From Bacillus sp. PK3_68 (GTDB lineage: Bacteria > Bacillota > Bacilli > Bacillales > Domibacillaceae), in the NCBI RefSeq assembly GCF_003600835.1, contig NZ_NQYC01000001.1, forward strand, positions 2,374,001 through 2,438,000: 64,000 nucleotides of DNA, given 5' to 3'. The notes under the pieces were generated by a model. It searched no databases and was not told the DNA's origin. It saw nothing but the letters and a program-made list of their open reading frames with translations. The translations under genes and the position numbers were made by a program. Shown here one piece after another: positions 38,348 to 47,597 of this stretch (positions are counted from its first letter, which is position 1; the number at the start of each line of letters is the position of its first letter).

Positions 38348-40018
38348 TTACATTTTTTCAGGTGCGGATACGCCAATAAGCTGCAGAGCATTTTTTAATG
38401 TAATCTGCACAGCTTTTACTAAAGCAAGGCGAGCTTCAGATAATTGTTTATTATTTGGATCTAACACTTTTTCCGCATTATAGAAGCTATGGAACGCAGC
38501 GGATAGTTCTTGAATATAGTTAGCAATGCGGTGCGGGATACGCTTCTCAGCAGCTTCCGCCACCACTTGCGGAAAATCGCCGACTTTCTTTAGCAAGTCG
38601 ATCTCTTTCTCAGCACCGATGAGTGACAAGTCTGCTTCTTTGTTAACTGTGATCTCCTGTTCTTCTCCCTGGCGCAAAATACTGCTAATACGGGCATGTG
38701 CGTACTGTGCATAGTAGACAGGATTCTCATTTGACTCAGATACAGCCAGATCGAGGTCAAAGTCCATATGTGTGTCACCGCTTCTCATAGCAAAGAAATA
38801 GCGAACAGCATCTAATCCAACCTCTTCAACAAGCTCCCGCATCGTTACTGCTTTTCCGGTCCGTTTGCTCATTTTCATTTTCTCGCCGTTTTTGTATAAA
38901 TGAACAAGTTGAATAACCTCAACTTCTAAATTATCCGGATTATAGCCAAGTGCTTCTACCGCTGCTTTCATTCGTGGAATGTAGCCGTGGTGATCGGCTC
39001 CCCAAATATTGATTACTTTTTGGTAGCCGCGCTCAAATTTGTCTCTATGATATGCAATGTCTGGCGTTAAATAGGTGTAGGTGCCATCATTTTTCACTAA
39101 AACGCGATCTTTGTCATCCCCGAATGCCGTTGAGCGGAACCAAACCGCCCCATCCTCTTCATAAATATGGCCTTTTTCACGTAAGGCAGCAAGCGCTTCA
39201 TCAATCTTTCCATTTTTGTAAAGGGAAGTTTCCGAATACCAAACATCGAATGGAACACGAAAATTCTCCAGGTCAGTTTTTAGCTTTTCCATTTCATACT
39301 TCAGGCCATATTCCCTGAATGCCTCATATCGCTCTTTCTCCGTCATTGCAGCGAACTTATCACCAAACTCATCAGCTAACTTTTTTCCGATGCCAACGAT
39401 GTCCTGACCGTGGTAACCGTCCTCCGGCATTTCCTTATCTTGGCCGAGCGCCTGGAAATAGCGGGCTTCAACAGATAAAGCCAAATTGTTGATTTGGTTG
39501 CCAGCATCGTTAATGTAATATTCTCTGGTAACGTTGTAACCGGCTTTTTCAAGCACGTTGCACAAGGAATCGCCGACAGCGGCTCCCCTGGCATGACCAA
39601 GATGCAAATCTCCCGTTGGGTTGGCAGATACAAACTCCACTTGAACCTTTTCATTGTGACCAGCGTCTGTTTTCCCATAATCCCCGCCTTCTTTTAATAC
39701 AACTGGAATCAGGTCGGTTAAATACGCGTTGTTCATATAAAAGTTAATAAAGCCAGGACCAGCAATTTCAATTTTTTCAATGGAGGCTTTTGAGAGATCA
39801 AAGTGAGCAATAATCTCTTCTGCAATGACACGCGGAGCTTTCTTCGCCACGCGAGCCAGCTGCATCGCCATGTTCGTTGAATAGTCACCGTGTGCCTTTT
39901 CCTTTGGCGTTTCTAATACTACAACGGGAATTTCTTCTTCCTGAGCTAAACCGGCCTTCAACACTGCCGCCTTTACTTCCTCCTTTAACTCCTCCTGTAC
40001 CTTCTCTGCTACGTTCAT
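38348..40018 (-). CDS. argS: arginyl-tRNA synthetase
   Basis: A 556-residue class-I synthetase that charges tRNA-Arg. The HIGH box appears as [17 protein letters not shown] near residue 130 and the KMSKS loop as [14 protein letters not shown] near 380. The C-terminal DALR anticodon-binding domain ends in [13 protein letters not shown]. Length is normal. I found no T-box leader. It lies downstream of the DUF1934 gene on the same strand. Confidence 0.97.
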   Translation of the reverse strand: MNVAEKVQEELKEEVKAAVLKAGLAQEEEIPVVVLETPKEKAHGDYSTNMAMQLARVAKKAPRVIAEEIIAHFDLSKASIEKIEIAGPGFINFYMNNAYLTDLIPVVLKEGGDYGKTDAGHNEKVQVEFVSANPTGDLHLGHARGAAVGDSLCNVLEKAGYNVTREYYINDAGNQINNLALSVEARYFQALGQDKEMPEDGYHGQDIVGIGKKLADEFGDKFAAMTEKERYEAFREYGLKYEMEKLKTDLENFRVPFDVWYSETSLYKNGKIDEALAALREKGHIYEEDGAVWFRSTAFGDDKDRVLVKNDGTYTYLTPDIAYHRDKFERGYQKVINIWGADHHGYIPRMKAAVEALGYNPDNLEVEVIQLVHLYKNGEKMKMSKRTGKAVTMRELVEEVGLDAVRYFFAMRSGDTHMDFDLDLAVSESNENPVYYAQYAHARISSILRQGEEQEITVNKEADLSLIGAEKEIDLLKKVGDFPQVVAEAAEKRIPHRIANYIQELSAAFHSFYNAEKVLDPNNKQLSEARLALVKAVQITLKNALQLIGVSAPEKM

Positions 40019-40101
40019 TTCTATGATACCTCCTCAATATTCTTCGATGCTTTAAAGAATGGGAAATGCCCCTTGTTATGTTCCTCCTATGAAACGTTTC
40101 T

Positions 40102-40554
40102 CTATGTACTTTTAAACGTAAGATCCAGTGTATAACTGCCCACTGCTATTCCCTGCATAAGCAAATGGTAGTCAAGCCGGAGCGCTCCTTCAAGTTGCGA
40201 TTCTTTGTATGTATGGCTGTGCGACAGCTTGTTTGTTCGAGTTGACATAGCCAATGTGCCTTGAGGACTCTCGTATGAACCATTCATTTGTTCCTTCTCG
40301 TTAAACGGCAGTCTCATCTTGATAGCACCGCTGCGTAAAATAACAGCGCCTTTGTCAGAAAACTTCACAATCGTTTGAATCGTGCCCTCTTCTTGAATTT
40401 CATTATACTTCAAAAAAAAGGACCCATTCTTTTCCTGAAATTCCCCGGAGAGCATAAATTTAAAAACTTCCTTCTCTCCCTCATGTTCAATGCTTGTTGT
40501 TAAATGGATATCGACAGGAACAGATGCTTGCGGATTCTGTGCCAAGCTGTTCAC
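40102..40554 (-). CDS. ywiB: DUF1934 family beta-barrel protein (YwiB)
   Basis: A 150-residue protein of the DUF1934 family, expected to be a small beta-barrel. Conserved parts include FFLKYNEIQEEGTIQTIVKF and AVILRSGAIKMRLPF near residues 46-83. Function is unknown to me. The GTG at 40554 sits right on its ribosome site, so a TTG three codons in (40545) may be the true start. It precedes argS by 83 bases, the same pairing as in B. subtilis. Confidence 0.85.
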   Translation of the reverse strand: MNSLAQNPQASVPVDIHLTTSIEHEGEKEVFKFMLSGEFQEKNGSFFLKYNEIQEEGTIQTIVKFSDKGAVILRSGAIKMRLPFNEKEQMNGSYESPQGTLAMSTRTNKLSHSHTYKESQLEGALRLDYHLLMQGIAVGSYTLDLTFKST

Positions 40555-40705
40555 ATCCTTTTAAAAATTCTTCCTTATAACTTATTAAGTATAAAAATGT
40601 TTATTTAAAAATGCAATGGACATCGTTGAAATTTCGCTGAATGCATGATTAAAGAGGGATCACTTGTGGTACATCAATAGAAAAAGGGATTGGAGTTGTT
40701 GAACG

Positions 40706-41047
40706 ATGGAAGAGGTAAAAAGAATATACTATGTAGATCCTGCCAGTAAAGAAGTGTTGCCCACCGCTGCAAGTGAAGGCAATTTCAGAATAGAAGCCAC
40801 TGATCAGGAGGCCGCTTTTATCAAGCGTGTCTTTGAAGAAGAATATGGAGCTGAGATTGAAACCTTTGTCCGCGCTCATGTTCCTTATCTCGATTATTCT
40901 TACAAAGAAAAAAATGATAAGTATGACCGGGCGCTTATCGCCATTTACGGTTTGATTTATAAATTTGGCGACGAGCAAGCCCGACGCCATATTGATGAGA
41001 TGGGCATTTTAGATGAATACCGCCTCAATGATAGAAAAGACTTTTAA
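40706..41047 (+). CDS. conserved-looking protein, unknown function
   Basis: A 113-residue acidic, soluble protein with no signal or membrane segment. I do not recognise the family. It has a plausible ribosome site (TTGGAG) and its own terminator (41068-41104), and lies in a divergent slot between ywiB and speB. Aromatic/acidic blocks (RAHVPYLDYSYKEKNDKYDRALIAIYGLIY) suggest a compact helical fold; that is a guess. Confidence 0.7.
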   Translation: MEEVKRIYYVDPASKEVLPTAASEGNFRIEATDQEAAFIKRVFEEEYGAEIETFVRAHVPYLDYSYKEKNDKYDRALIAIYGLIYKFGDEQARRHIDEMGILDEYRLNDRKDF

Positions 41048-41067
41048 TTATATTTCCCAAAAGAATT

Positions 41068-41104
41068 AAGCACCCGGCAATCTCGTATGCCGGGTGCTAT
41101 TTTA
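41068..41104 (+). terminator. terminator after the 113-residue protein gene
   Basis: CACCCGGCA and TGCCGGGTG form a nine-bp stem with an eight-base loop, followed by TATTTT. Convergent speB may also use it. Confidence 0.75.
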
Positions 41105-41174
41105 GAAGGCTAACCAATCGGCCTCCCCTGATTGAGTACAACGTCTCATTCTATTCTCTCTAACCGAACGGCTC

Positions 41175-42062
41175 TTACTTTGCCTTGTTCACTAAGCCCC
41201 AGCCAAGCAGCATTTCACGAATTAGCTTAGCGGCAGTATTGGCCGTTTGTTCGGAAGGATCGTAGATTGGAGCTACTTCTACAAGGTCACCGCCAACAAC
41301 GTTCACTTCGGAATGGGCAATTGCATGGATAGCCGCCAGCAATTCCTTGGAAGTAATTCCTCCTGCGTCCACCGTTCCAGTTCCCGGAGCATGAGCTGGA
41401 TCAAGAACGTCAATATCAATTGTGACATATACCGGCCGGCCAGCAAGCTTCGGCAAAATTTCTTTCAGCGGCTCAAGTACTTCAAATTTAGAGATATGCA
41501 TCCCATTTTTCTTCGCCCATTGAAACTCTTCTTTCATTCCGGAACGAATACCGAAGGAGTAAACATTTTCAGGATGAATCAATTCAGCAATCTTTCTGAT
41601 TGGCGTAGAGTGGGAAAGCGGTTCGCCTTCATACTCTGTACGGAGATCTGTATGGGCGTCCATATGAATAATTGCCAGATTAGGATATTTTTTTGCGACA
41701 GCCTTCATGACCGGCCAGGAAACAAGGTGCTCGCCGCCCATGCCAAGCGGAAATTTTCCGTCTGCTAATAGACTGTCAATGTAGTTCTCGATTAAATCCA
41801 GACTTTTTGCTGCATTGCCAAAAGGCAGCGGAATATCCCCCGCATCAAAATAATTAACCTCCGCCAGTTCGCGATCCAGATAAGGACTGTACTCCTCCAA
41901 GCCAATTGATACTTCACGAATACGCCCCGGGCCAAAACGGGAACCTGGACGGTAGCTGACTGTCCAGTCCATTGGCATGCCGTATAAGACTACCCGGCTG
42001 TTCTTATATTCCTGCTGGGCACCAATAAAGATGTTGCCCGAATACGCTTCATCAAAACGCAT
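41175..42062 (-). CDS. speB: agmatinase
   Basis: A 295-residue ureohydrolase that splits agmatine to putrescine and urea. Binuclear manganese motifs are present: GGEHLVSWP near residue 109, HMDAHTDLR near 134 and TIDIDVLDPAHAPGTGT near 214. It starts 33 bases after speE; together they supply putrescine and spermidine, matching the speEB arrangement of B. subtilis. Confidence 0.95.
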   Translation of the reverse strand: MRFDEAYSGNIFIGAQQEYKNSRVVLYGMPMDWTVSYRPGSRFGPGRIREVSIGLEEYSPYLDRELAEVNYFDAGDIPLPFGNAAKSLDLIENYIDSLLADGKFPLGMGGEHLVSWPVMKAVAKKYPNLAIIHMDAHTDLRTEYEGEPLSHSTPIRKIAELIHPENVYSFGIRSGMKEEFQWAKKNGMHISKFEVLEPLKEILPKLAGRPVYVTIDIDVLDPAHAPGTGTVDAGGITSKELLAAIHAIAHSEVNVVGGDLVEVAPIYDPSEQTANTAAKLIREMLLGWGLVNKAK

Positions 42063-42094
42063 AACTTTCCCACCTCTTTTATCAAAATAGCCGA

Positions 42095-42925
42095 TTACTC
42101 AGTTAAATCTTTTACAAATTTCGGTAGAACGAACGACGCCTTGTGCAGTTCCTTCGTATAATATTTCGTCTCAATTTCGTGGAAATGCTCATCGCTCACT
42201 TCCAACGGATCATATTTTTTTGAGCCGATGGTGAATGTCCACATGCCACTCGGATAAGTAGGGATATTCGCTGTATACAAGCGTGTAATTGGGAAAATTT
42301 CTTTTACATCACGCTGTACTTCACGAATTAGATCTGCTTTGAACCAAGGATTATCTGTTTGTGCAACAAAAATACCATCCTCTTTTAGTGCTTTGGCAAT
42401 GCCGGCATAAAAGCCCTTAGTAAACAAGCTTGCTGCCGGGCCAACTGGTTCTGTTGAATCAACCATGATTACATCATATTCATTTTCACTCTTAGCAATA
42501 TGCATAAACCCATCATCTACACGTACATCCACACGCGCATTGTCCAGTTCCCCTGCAATTTCAGGCAGGAACTTCTTTGAATATTCGATTACTTTACCGT
42601 CAATATCAACAAGTGTTGCTTTTTTCACTTCCGGATGCTTTAACACCTCGCGGATGACACCGCCGTCCCCACCACCGACAACTAAAACATTTTCCGGGTT
42701 TGGGTGAGTAAACAATGGTACGTGTGCCACCATTTCATGGTAAACAAATTCATCTTTTTGAGATGTCATAACCATGCCGTCTAAAAACAGCATGTTGCCC
42801 CATTCCTCTGTCTCCATCATTTCTAAATATTGAAAATCGGTTTGCTCTGTATGAAGCGTACGCTTAACCTTCATTGTAATCCCAAAGTTTTCCGTCTGTT
42901 TTTCTGTATACCAAAGTTCGCTCAT
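42095..42925 (-). CDS. speE: spermidine synthase
   Basis: A 276-residue aminopropyltransferase making spermidine from putrescine and decarboxylated SAM. The nucleotide-binding motif [18 protein letters not shown] lies near residue 82, and the catalytic region [14 protein letters not shown] follows near 155. The ATG at 42923-42925 has GGAAGAGATGAC upstream and starts the family sequence [17 protein letters not shown]; an upstream in-frame extension is discarded. Confidence 0.96.
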   Translation of the reverse strand: MSELWYTEKQTENFGITMKVKRTLHTEQTDFQYLEMMETEEWGNMLFLDGMVMTSQKDEFVYHEMVAHVPLFTHPNPENVLVVGGGDGGVIREVLKHPEVKKATLVDIDGKVIEYSKKFLPEIAGELDNARVDVRVDDGFMHIAKSENEYDVIMVDSTEPVGPAASLFTKGFYAGIAKALKEDGIFVAQTDNPWFKADLIREVQRDVKEIFPITRLYTANIPTYPSGMWTFTIGSKKYDPLEVSDEHFHEIETKYYTKELHKASFVLPKFVKDLTE

Positions 42926-43050
42926 GTCATCTCTTCCTTTCTGCAAATGAATGTTTTCCAATTGCACTGAAAAAAGTATAGTGGAATCCCGCAAAAATTC
43001 AAGTTATTTTTTCCGCCGGTTCCATCTGTATGAAAATATCCCTCTACTAC

Positions 43051-43080
43051 GTTTAAAAATTAGGAATTTTTTTCATACTA
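43051..43080 (+). promoter_or_regulatory. candidate forespore (sigma-G type) promoter of pbpG
   Basis: CATACTA (43074-43080) fits the sigma-G -10 pattern and GTTTA (43051-43055) matches four of five -35 positions at an 18-base spacing. B. subtilis pbpG is made in the forespore. Confidence 0.4.
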
Positions 43081-43115
43081 TGTGTAATTATTCTTTTTAA
43101 GGCAGGTAACCTTAT

Positions 43116-45170
43116 ATGACAGTCATTACCCTGTCAGGCTATCACAAAACAGTTAAATGGATACGCGCAGGATTGTTTCTCGGTCTTTTTGCTGCGGCTG
43201 GCCTGTTGCTGCTTATTGGAGCCGGTTTTTTATACGTAAAGATGCTGGGCGAACCGGAAGTGGCCGTCCCGCAGTCTACAATTTATTATGCCGCTGACGG
43301 ACAGGTGATCGGTGAAAGCTATACCGGGGAAAAAAGGTATTGGGTCAGTCTTGATAAAGTATCCCCCTACCTTGTTCAAGCTACTCTTGCTGTAGAAGAT
43401 AAGAAGTTCTTCGAGCATAATGGCTTTGATTTTAAACGAATGGCAGGAGCGGCCGTCGCTGATGTGAAAGCCATGGCTAAAGTTCAAGGAGCCAGCACGA
43501 TTACCCAGCAATACGCCCGAAACCTGTATCTTTCCCATGATAAAACATGGAAGCGTAAATTGTCTGAAGCGCTCTATACCGTTCGGATTGAAATGAACTA
43601 TACGAAGGAACAAATTTTAGAAGGTTATTTAAATACAATTTATTATGGACACGGGGCCTATGGCATTGAAGCTGCCAGCCAATTCTATTTCGGCAAGAGT
43701 GCAAAAAACCTGTCATTAGCAGAAGCCAGCATGCTCGCCGGCGTACCAAAGGGCCCCTCTATTTATTCGCCCCTTTCGTCACTAGCAAAGGCTAAAGAAC
43801 GACAAAAGGTAATTTTAAATGAAATGGAAGAGAGTGGTGTGATTACACCTGAGCAACACCAGAGAGCAGTTGCAGATAAAGTGCACATCATTGGTGAGCA
43901 TTTGCATACCGATTCGGAAGCAGCTCCCTACTTTCGGCAAGCTGTCCAGCAAGTACTCGCTAATAAGCTAGGCGTGGATGAACAGACCATTGCACTTGGC
44001 GGACTGCGTGTTTACACTACGTTAAACAGGGAGCATCAATACATTGCCGAGAAAACCATTAAAAAAGTGATTCCTGACGATTCCGACATTCAGCCCGCAT
44101 TCGTTTCCATTGAACCGAAAACACACTTTGTCACTGCTCTTGCTGGAGGAAAAGACTTTAACGAGAGCTCTTATAACCGGGCAATCCAGGCTATTCGCCA
44201 GCCAGGATCGACATTTAAGCCATTTTTATATTATGCGGCACTTGAAAACGGCTATACTCCCGCCACCCGGCTAACAAGCGAAAAAACAGCCTTCCAGTAC
44301 GATAATGGCCAAAAGGTATATAAGCCAAGCAATTTTAACCAACGCTATGCTGACGGAGAGGTAACCATGGAACAGGCGCTTGCTGTTTCAGATAATATTT
44401 ATGCCGTTAAAACACACTTGTTTTTAAAGCCGGAAACCCTTGTTAAAACAGCGGAGCGTTTTGGAATATCCACCCAGCTAAAACCACTGCCGTCACTGGC
44501 ACTGGGTACATCCGGGGTCCGTGCGCTCGAAATGGTGAATGCTTACGCCACCATAGCAAACGGCGGAAAATACGAAGAGCCTATTTTTATTCAGCGGGTA
44601 GAGAATGCGAACGGAGAGGTTCTTTACGAACATAAACCGGACAAAGAGCAGCGATTTGATAAAAAACAAACAGCCGTACTCACTCATATGATGACCGGGA
44701 TGTTCGACAAAAATCTAAGTAGCTATGCTAGTGTGACCGGCGCTTCGCTCGTGCCGAAAATGACACGTCCCTACGCCGGCAAGTCAGGGTCAACTACTTA
44801 TGATTACTGGATGATCGGATTCACTCCCCAGCTGGCTGCCGGCATATGGACAGGATATGACGATGGCAGGGAAATAAGGAAAGTTGAGGACAAGCATTAT
44901 GCCAAAGACATGTGGCTCAGTTTTATGGAGAATGCTCACCGAGGCAAAGCGGTGAAGAAATTTCCAAAGCCTAAAGGCGTCATCGCCGTAGATATCAACC
45001 CGGAGAATGGAAAGATCGCGAGCAGCCACTGTCCAGTAACGAGAAAAATGTATTTTATAGAAGGGACCGAGCCAGAAGAATACTGCACGGATCATTTACC
45101 GAAAAAAGAGAAAACCAAAGAAAAGAAAAACGAGGAAAGCTGGATGAAGCGTCTATTTCCTCTTTTCTAG
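43116..45170 (+). CDS. pbpG: class A penicillin-binding protein (PbpG/PBP2d type)
   Basis: A 684-residue bifunctional enzyme that builds peptidoglycan glycan strands and cross-links them. One membrane anchor (about residues 17-42) is followed by the glycosyltransferase domain (EDKKFFEHNGFDFKRM with catalytic Glu94; GASTITQQYARN). The transpeptidase domain has Ser365 in STFK, SDN at 425-427 and KSGST near 552. The C-terminus is lysine/glutamate-rich. Position next to speE and ywhD matches B. subtilis pbpG (ywhE), a sporulation PBP; a sigma-G-like promoter lies upstream. Confidence 0.92.
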   Translation: MTVITLSGYHKTVKWIRAGLFLGLFAAAGLLLLIGAGFLYVKMLGEPEVAVPQSTIYYAADGQVIGESYTGEKRYWVSLDKVSPYLVQATLAVEDKKFFEHNGFDFKRMAGAAVADVKAMAKVQGASTITQQYARNLYLSHDKTWKRKLSEALYTVRIEMNYTKEQILEGYLNTIYYGHGAYGIEAASQFYFGKSAKNLSLAEASMLAGVPKGPSIYSPLSSLAKAKERQKVILNEMEESGVITPEQHQRAVADKVHIIGEHLHTDSEAAPYFRQAVQQVLANKLGVDEQTIALGGLRVYTTLNREHQYIAEKTIKKVIPDDSDIQPAFVSIEPKTHFVTALAGGKDFNESSYNRAIQAIRQPGSTFKPFLYYAALENGYTPATRLTSEKTAFQYDNGQKVYKPSNFNQRYADGEVTMEQALAVSDNIYAVKTHLFLKPETLVKTAERFGISTQLKPLPSLALGTSGVRALEMVNAYATIANGGKYEEPIFIQRVENANGEVLYEHKPDKEQRFDKKQTAVLTHMMTGMFDKNLSSYASVTGASLVPKMTRPYAGKSGSTTYDYWMIGFTPQLAAGIWTGYDDGREIRKVEDKHYAKDMWLSFMENAHRGKAVKKFPKPKGVIAVDINPENGKIASSHCPVTRKMYFIEGTEPEEYCTDHLPKKEKTKEKKNEESWMKRLFPLF

Positions 45171-45240
45171 ACAAAAACTCTACTATTTTTACCCTTTTTG
45201 TCTTTGTCAAATGATGCGCTCACCTAACTAAAATAGGACA

Positions 45241-45286
45241 AGAAAAAACCCCGGATGTGCGGTCCGGGGCTTTTTCTTGTCCTAGC
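45241..45286. terminator. bidirectional terminator between pbpG and ywhD
   Basis: AAAAACCCCGGA and TCCGGGGCTTTTT make a long GC-rich stem flanked by an additional GGACAAG/CTTGTCC pair. Confidence 0.85.
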
Positions 45287-45403
45287 TTATGCAATTTATG
45301 CATTACCTTAAGTGTACTTTCTTTCTAGTTATTGGGCAAGATGTGAACATCATTTTCAAAAAACGTTCAAATATTGTTCACTAAAAAGGGAATAAAAGGA
45401 TAA

Positions 45404-45910
45404 TCAATCTGTTAAGTCTTCCTTTAACTTTGCAGAAGAGTTTTCCCACATTTCAGCATTATGATTTTGTAAAAAAGCTTTCAGCACCTCTTTCGAAGGA
45501 GCATCCATATGTTCGACAATCACATGGCTTTTCAACGATTTATCCATGCGATTCACATGTTCGGGAAGCGACTTGTAGCCGCGACGTTTTTCACGATTGA
45601 CCGTTAACTCGCACGCTGTGACACCTGCATAGAAGGGGCCCTTCTCTCCCTGGTCTACCGTTACCCAGACGAGCCAGTATGGCTTGGCGCCTTCCGGAAC
45701 CTCTTCTTTGTTTGAGAGGAACTTAATTCCTTTTTCTACAGCACTGCGGGCGTGCATAGCACCTACATCAATGAAGGCTTCTCTCTCCTCCACGTCGATA
45801 AAGACTGGAGAAACATTCTCCAGGGAAAGAGCTCCTTTTCCAAAGCCTTTGTGACCATCTGTTGGATCATTTTTAATAATATTAAAGCCAACCTTTTTCT
45901 TTTTTTCCAT
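45404..45910 (-). CDS. ywhD: YwhD family protein
   Basis: A 168-residue soluble protein matching the YwhD family (KVGFNIIKNDPTDGHKGFGKGALSLENVSPVFIDVE at the N-terminus). Function is unknown to me. It starts 28 bases after ywhC on the same strand, probably in one operon, as in B. subtilis. Confidence 0.88.
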   Translation of the reverse strand: MEKKKKVGFNIIKNDPTDGHKGFGKGALSLENVSPVFIDVEEREAFIDVGAMHARSAVEKGIKFLSNKEEVPEGAKPYWLVWVTVDQGEKGPFYAGVTACELTVNREKRRGYKSLPEHVNRMDKSLKSHVIVEHMDAPSKEVLKAFLQNHNAEMWENSSAKLKEDLTD

Positions 45911-45937
45911 AAGACATTCTCCTTTCTTACAGTCGCA

Positions 45938-46582
45938 TTAACCAAACAGTATCATAAAAATCGTGTTAAAGCCTTGAATGATGGAAGGCAACACAAAACT
46001 AAAAATTGGCTGGATTGTGTATTGATAAAGCGGTGTAATGACAAGAATCAAAAAGATTAGCGTGCCATACTGCTCGTACTGCGTTAACTTAACCCGGACA
46101 GATGGCGGGACGATATCCTCGATAATCCGGTAACCGTCAAGCGGCGGCAGCGGCAACAGGTTAAACACGAATAAAACAACATTGAGCCAAACCATCATAT
46201 TAAGCAGATCAATAAAAAATGGCGGCAGCCCTGCACCAACAGAAAAAAATAAAATTCCGTAAGCAATGGCGGCAATTAAAAAATTGCTCAGAGGGCCGGC
46301 AAGTGATACTAGTATTCCTGCAAGGCGGGGATTTTGAAAATTTCGGCGGTCAACCGGTACTGGCCTTGCCCATCCGAATCCAGCAATTAAAAGTAAAATT
46401 GTCCCGATAGGATCGAGATGATGAACAGGATTGAGCGTTAGCCGGCCTTGGTTCTTTGCCGTATCATCCCCGAATTTATGAGCAACATACGCATGGGCAA
46501 ATTCATGGAAGGTGAAGGCCACAATGAGCGTAATCACGACAAACGGCAGTTCCTGCAATGAAAAAGCTAAAAATCGGTCCAA
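45938..46582 (-). CDS. ywhC: site-2 protease family membrane protein (YwhC)
   Basis: A 214-residue M50-type membrane protease. The zinc motif HEFAHAYVAHKFGD (HExxH at residues 26-30) lies in the first helix, and the third ligand in NLLPLPPLDGYRIIED near residue 147; about five membrane segments are predicted. It has no PDZ domain, so it is the small, non-SpoIVFB type. Start is a TTG after AAAGGGG. Its substrate is unknown. Confidence 0.9.
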   Translation of the reverse strand: MDRFLAFSLQELPFVVITLIVAFTFHEFAHAYVAHKFGDDTAKNQGRLTLNPVHHLDPIGTILLLIAGFGWARPVPVDRRNFQNPRLAGILVSLAGPLSNFLIAAIAYGILFFSVGAGLPPFFIDLLNMMVWLNVVLFVFNLLPLPPLDGYRIIEDIVPPSVRVKLTQYEQYGTLIFLILVITPLYQYTIQPIFSFVLPSIIQGFNTIFMILFG

Positions 46583-46704
46583 ATGTTAAACCCCTTTATT
46601 TTATTTTAGTAGAGATTTTCATCTTGATATATTGCTTGTCCCCTTTGAAAAGCATACAATTTGGTTGTATTGTTATTGAACCATATGGAAGGGAGCCAAG
46701 AAAT

Positions 46705-46893
46705 ATGCCTTACGTAACTGTAAAAATGCTAGAGGGCCGTACAGAAGAGCAGAAAAAGGCGCTTGTCGAAAAAGTGACAGCCGCTGTGACGGAAACAACT
46801 GGCGCTTCTGTGGACAAAGTAGTGGTTTTCATTGAAGAAATGTCTAAAAACCATTATGCTGTTGCCGGTAAAAGACTCAGTGACGAAGATTAA
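46705..46893 (+). CDS. ywhB: 4-oxalocrotonate tautomerase family protein
   Basis: A 62-residue tautomerase. The start at 46705 puts proline at position 2 (MPYVTVKMLEG), which becomes the catalytic N-terminal Pro1 after removal of Met; the usual Arg/Lys residues in GRTEEQKKALVEKVT follow. GGAAGGGAG precedes it. B. subtilis YwhB tautomerises model enols; its natural substrate is not known to me. Confidence 0.93.
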   Translation: MPYVTVKMLEGRTEEQKKALVEKVTAAVTETTGASVDKVVVFIEEMSKNHYAVAGKRLSDED

Positions 46894-46906
46894 TGGCTTA
46901 ATCGGT

Positions 46907-46937
46907 AAAAGAGTCCGTTTGAAAGCGGGCTCTTTTA
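46907..46937 (+). terminator. terminator after ywhB
   Basis: AAAGAGTCCG and CGGGCTCTTT pair with one wobble over a seven-to-eight-base loop, ending in TTTTATT. Confidence 0.75.
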
Positions 46938-46947
46938 TTGCCCCATT

Positions 46948-47058
46948 CCGTGCTCCTTGAAGACTTGAGGCTATCAGCCACTCTCGTTACATGGCTGCAA
47001 ATCATCATTTCATCAACTCAGCCTAGGCTTCTCATTCCTTAGCATCGGGTTTTGCTTT
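46948..47058 (-). repeat. degenerate copy of the composite repeat
   Basis: The stretch from CCCCATTCCG to GGGTTTTGCTTTCC has the layout and length of one repeat unit and recognisable end fragments, but the internal hairpin is largely lost. Confidence 0.35.
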
Positions 47059-47060
47059 CC

Positions 47061-47564
47061 TTATTGCAGTTGGGCTTTTAACTGCTCAATATAAGTATAA
47101 GCTTCTTCAATCTCTTCCTCGGTGTAGCGCTGTTTTCTTTTTAATGTAAAAATCTTTTCTGCTACTTCCTCTCTCGTCAGTGCATCGAAGTAAAGAACGG
47201 TAGACACAAGCTCAAGGAATCGGGCGCTTTGGTTATTCATTTCTGTGACCGCTTCCTGTAAATGCGGTATGTCTACTTCAGCATGCTGAAGAAAAGCTTT
47301 GCCTTCTTCTGTTAACGTATAACGGTATTGATAATAACCGCCTTTTTTCTCTCTAACTTCATCAATAAATTCCATGTTGCATAATTCTTCCACTCGAAGC
47401 GTTAGCTCTTCTGAATAAGGGCCATAAAAATGAAACTCAAATTTCTCCTGAAAAGGAAATGAAATTTTCTTCGCAATGTAGATCATCTTTTGCAGTTTTT
47501 TCCGCCCAATGACTTCTCCGCAGGCCGCAAAGACCCCCATCAATTTTGCATGCTCTTTTAACAA
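47061..47564 (-). CDS. ywgA: YwgA family protein
   Basis: A 167-residue protein matching B. subtilis YwgA from MLKEHAKLMGVFA at the start, GRKKLQKMIYIAKKISFPF and FHFYGPYSEELTLRVEELC near residues 19-62, and a helical C-terminus. The N-terminal half resembles the antitoxin-like Panacea/SocA type fold, but I would not infer a toxin-antitoxin role. It starts at TTG, as fits the family N-terminus, and lies 33 bases after ywfO. Confidence 0.85.
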   Translation of the reverse strand: MLKEHAKLMGVFAACGEVIGRKKLQKMIYIAKKISFPFQEKFEFHFYGPYSEELTLRVEELCNMEFIDEVREKKGGYYQYRYTLTEEGKAFLQHAEVDIPHLQEAVTEMNNQSARFLELVSTVLYFDALTREEVAEKIFTLKRKQRYTEEEIEEAYTYIEQLKAQLQ

Positions 47565-47597
47565 CTTTTCTCAACTCCCACTGTATCATTCCCGGCG

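Noticed and set aside
47061-47564. Toxin-antitoxin reading of ywgA
   Set aside because: Similarity to antitoxin-like folds is weak and no toxin partner is adjacent; the neighbour is the HD phosphohydrolase YwfO.
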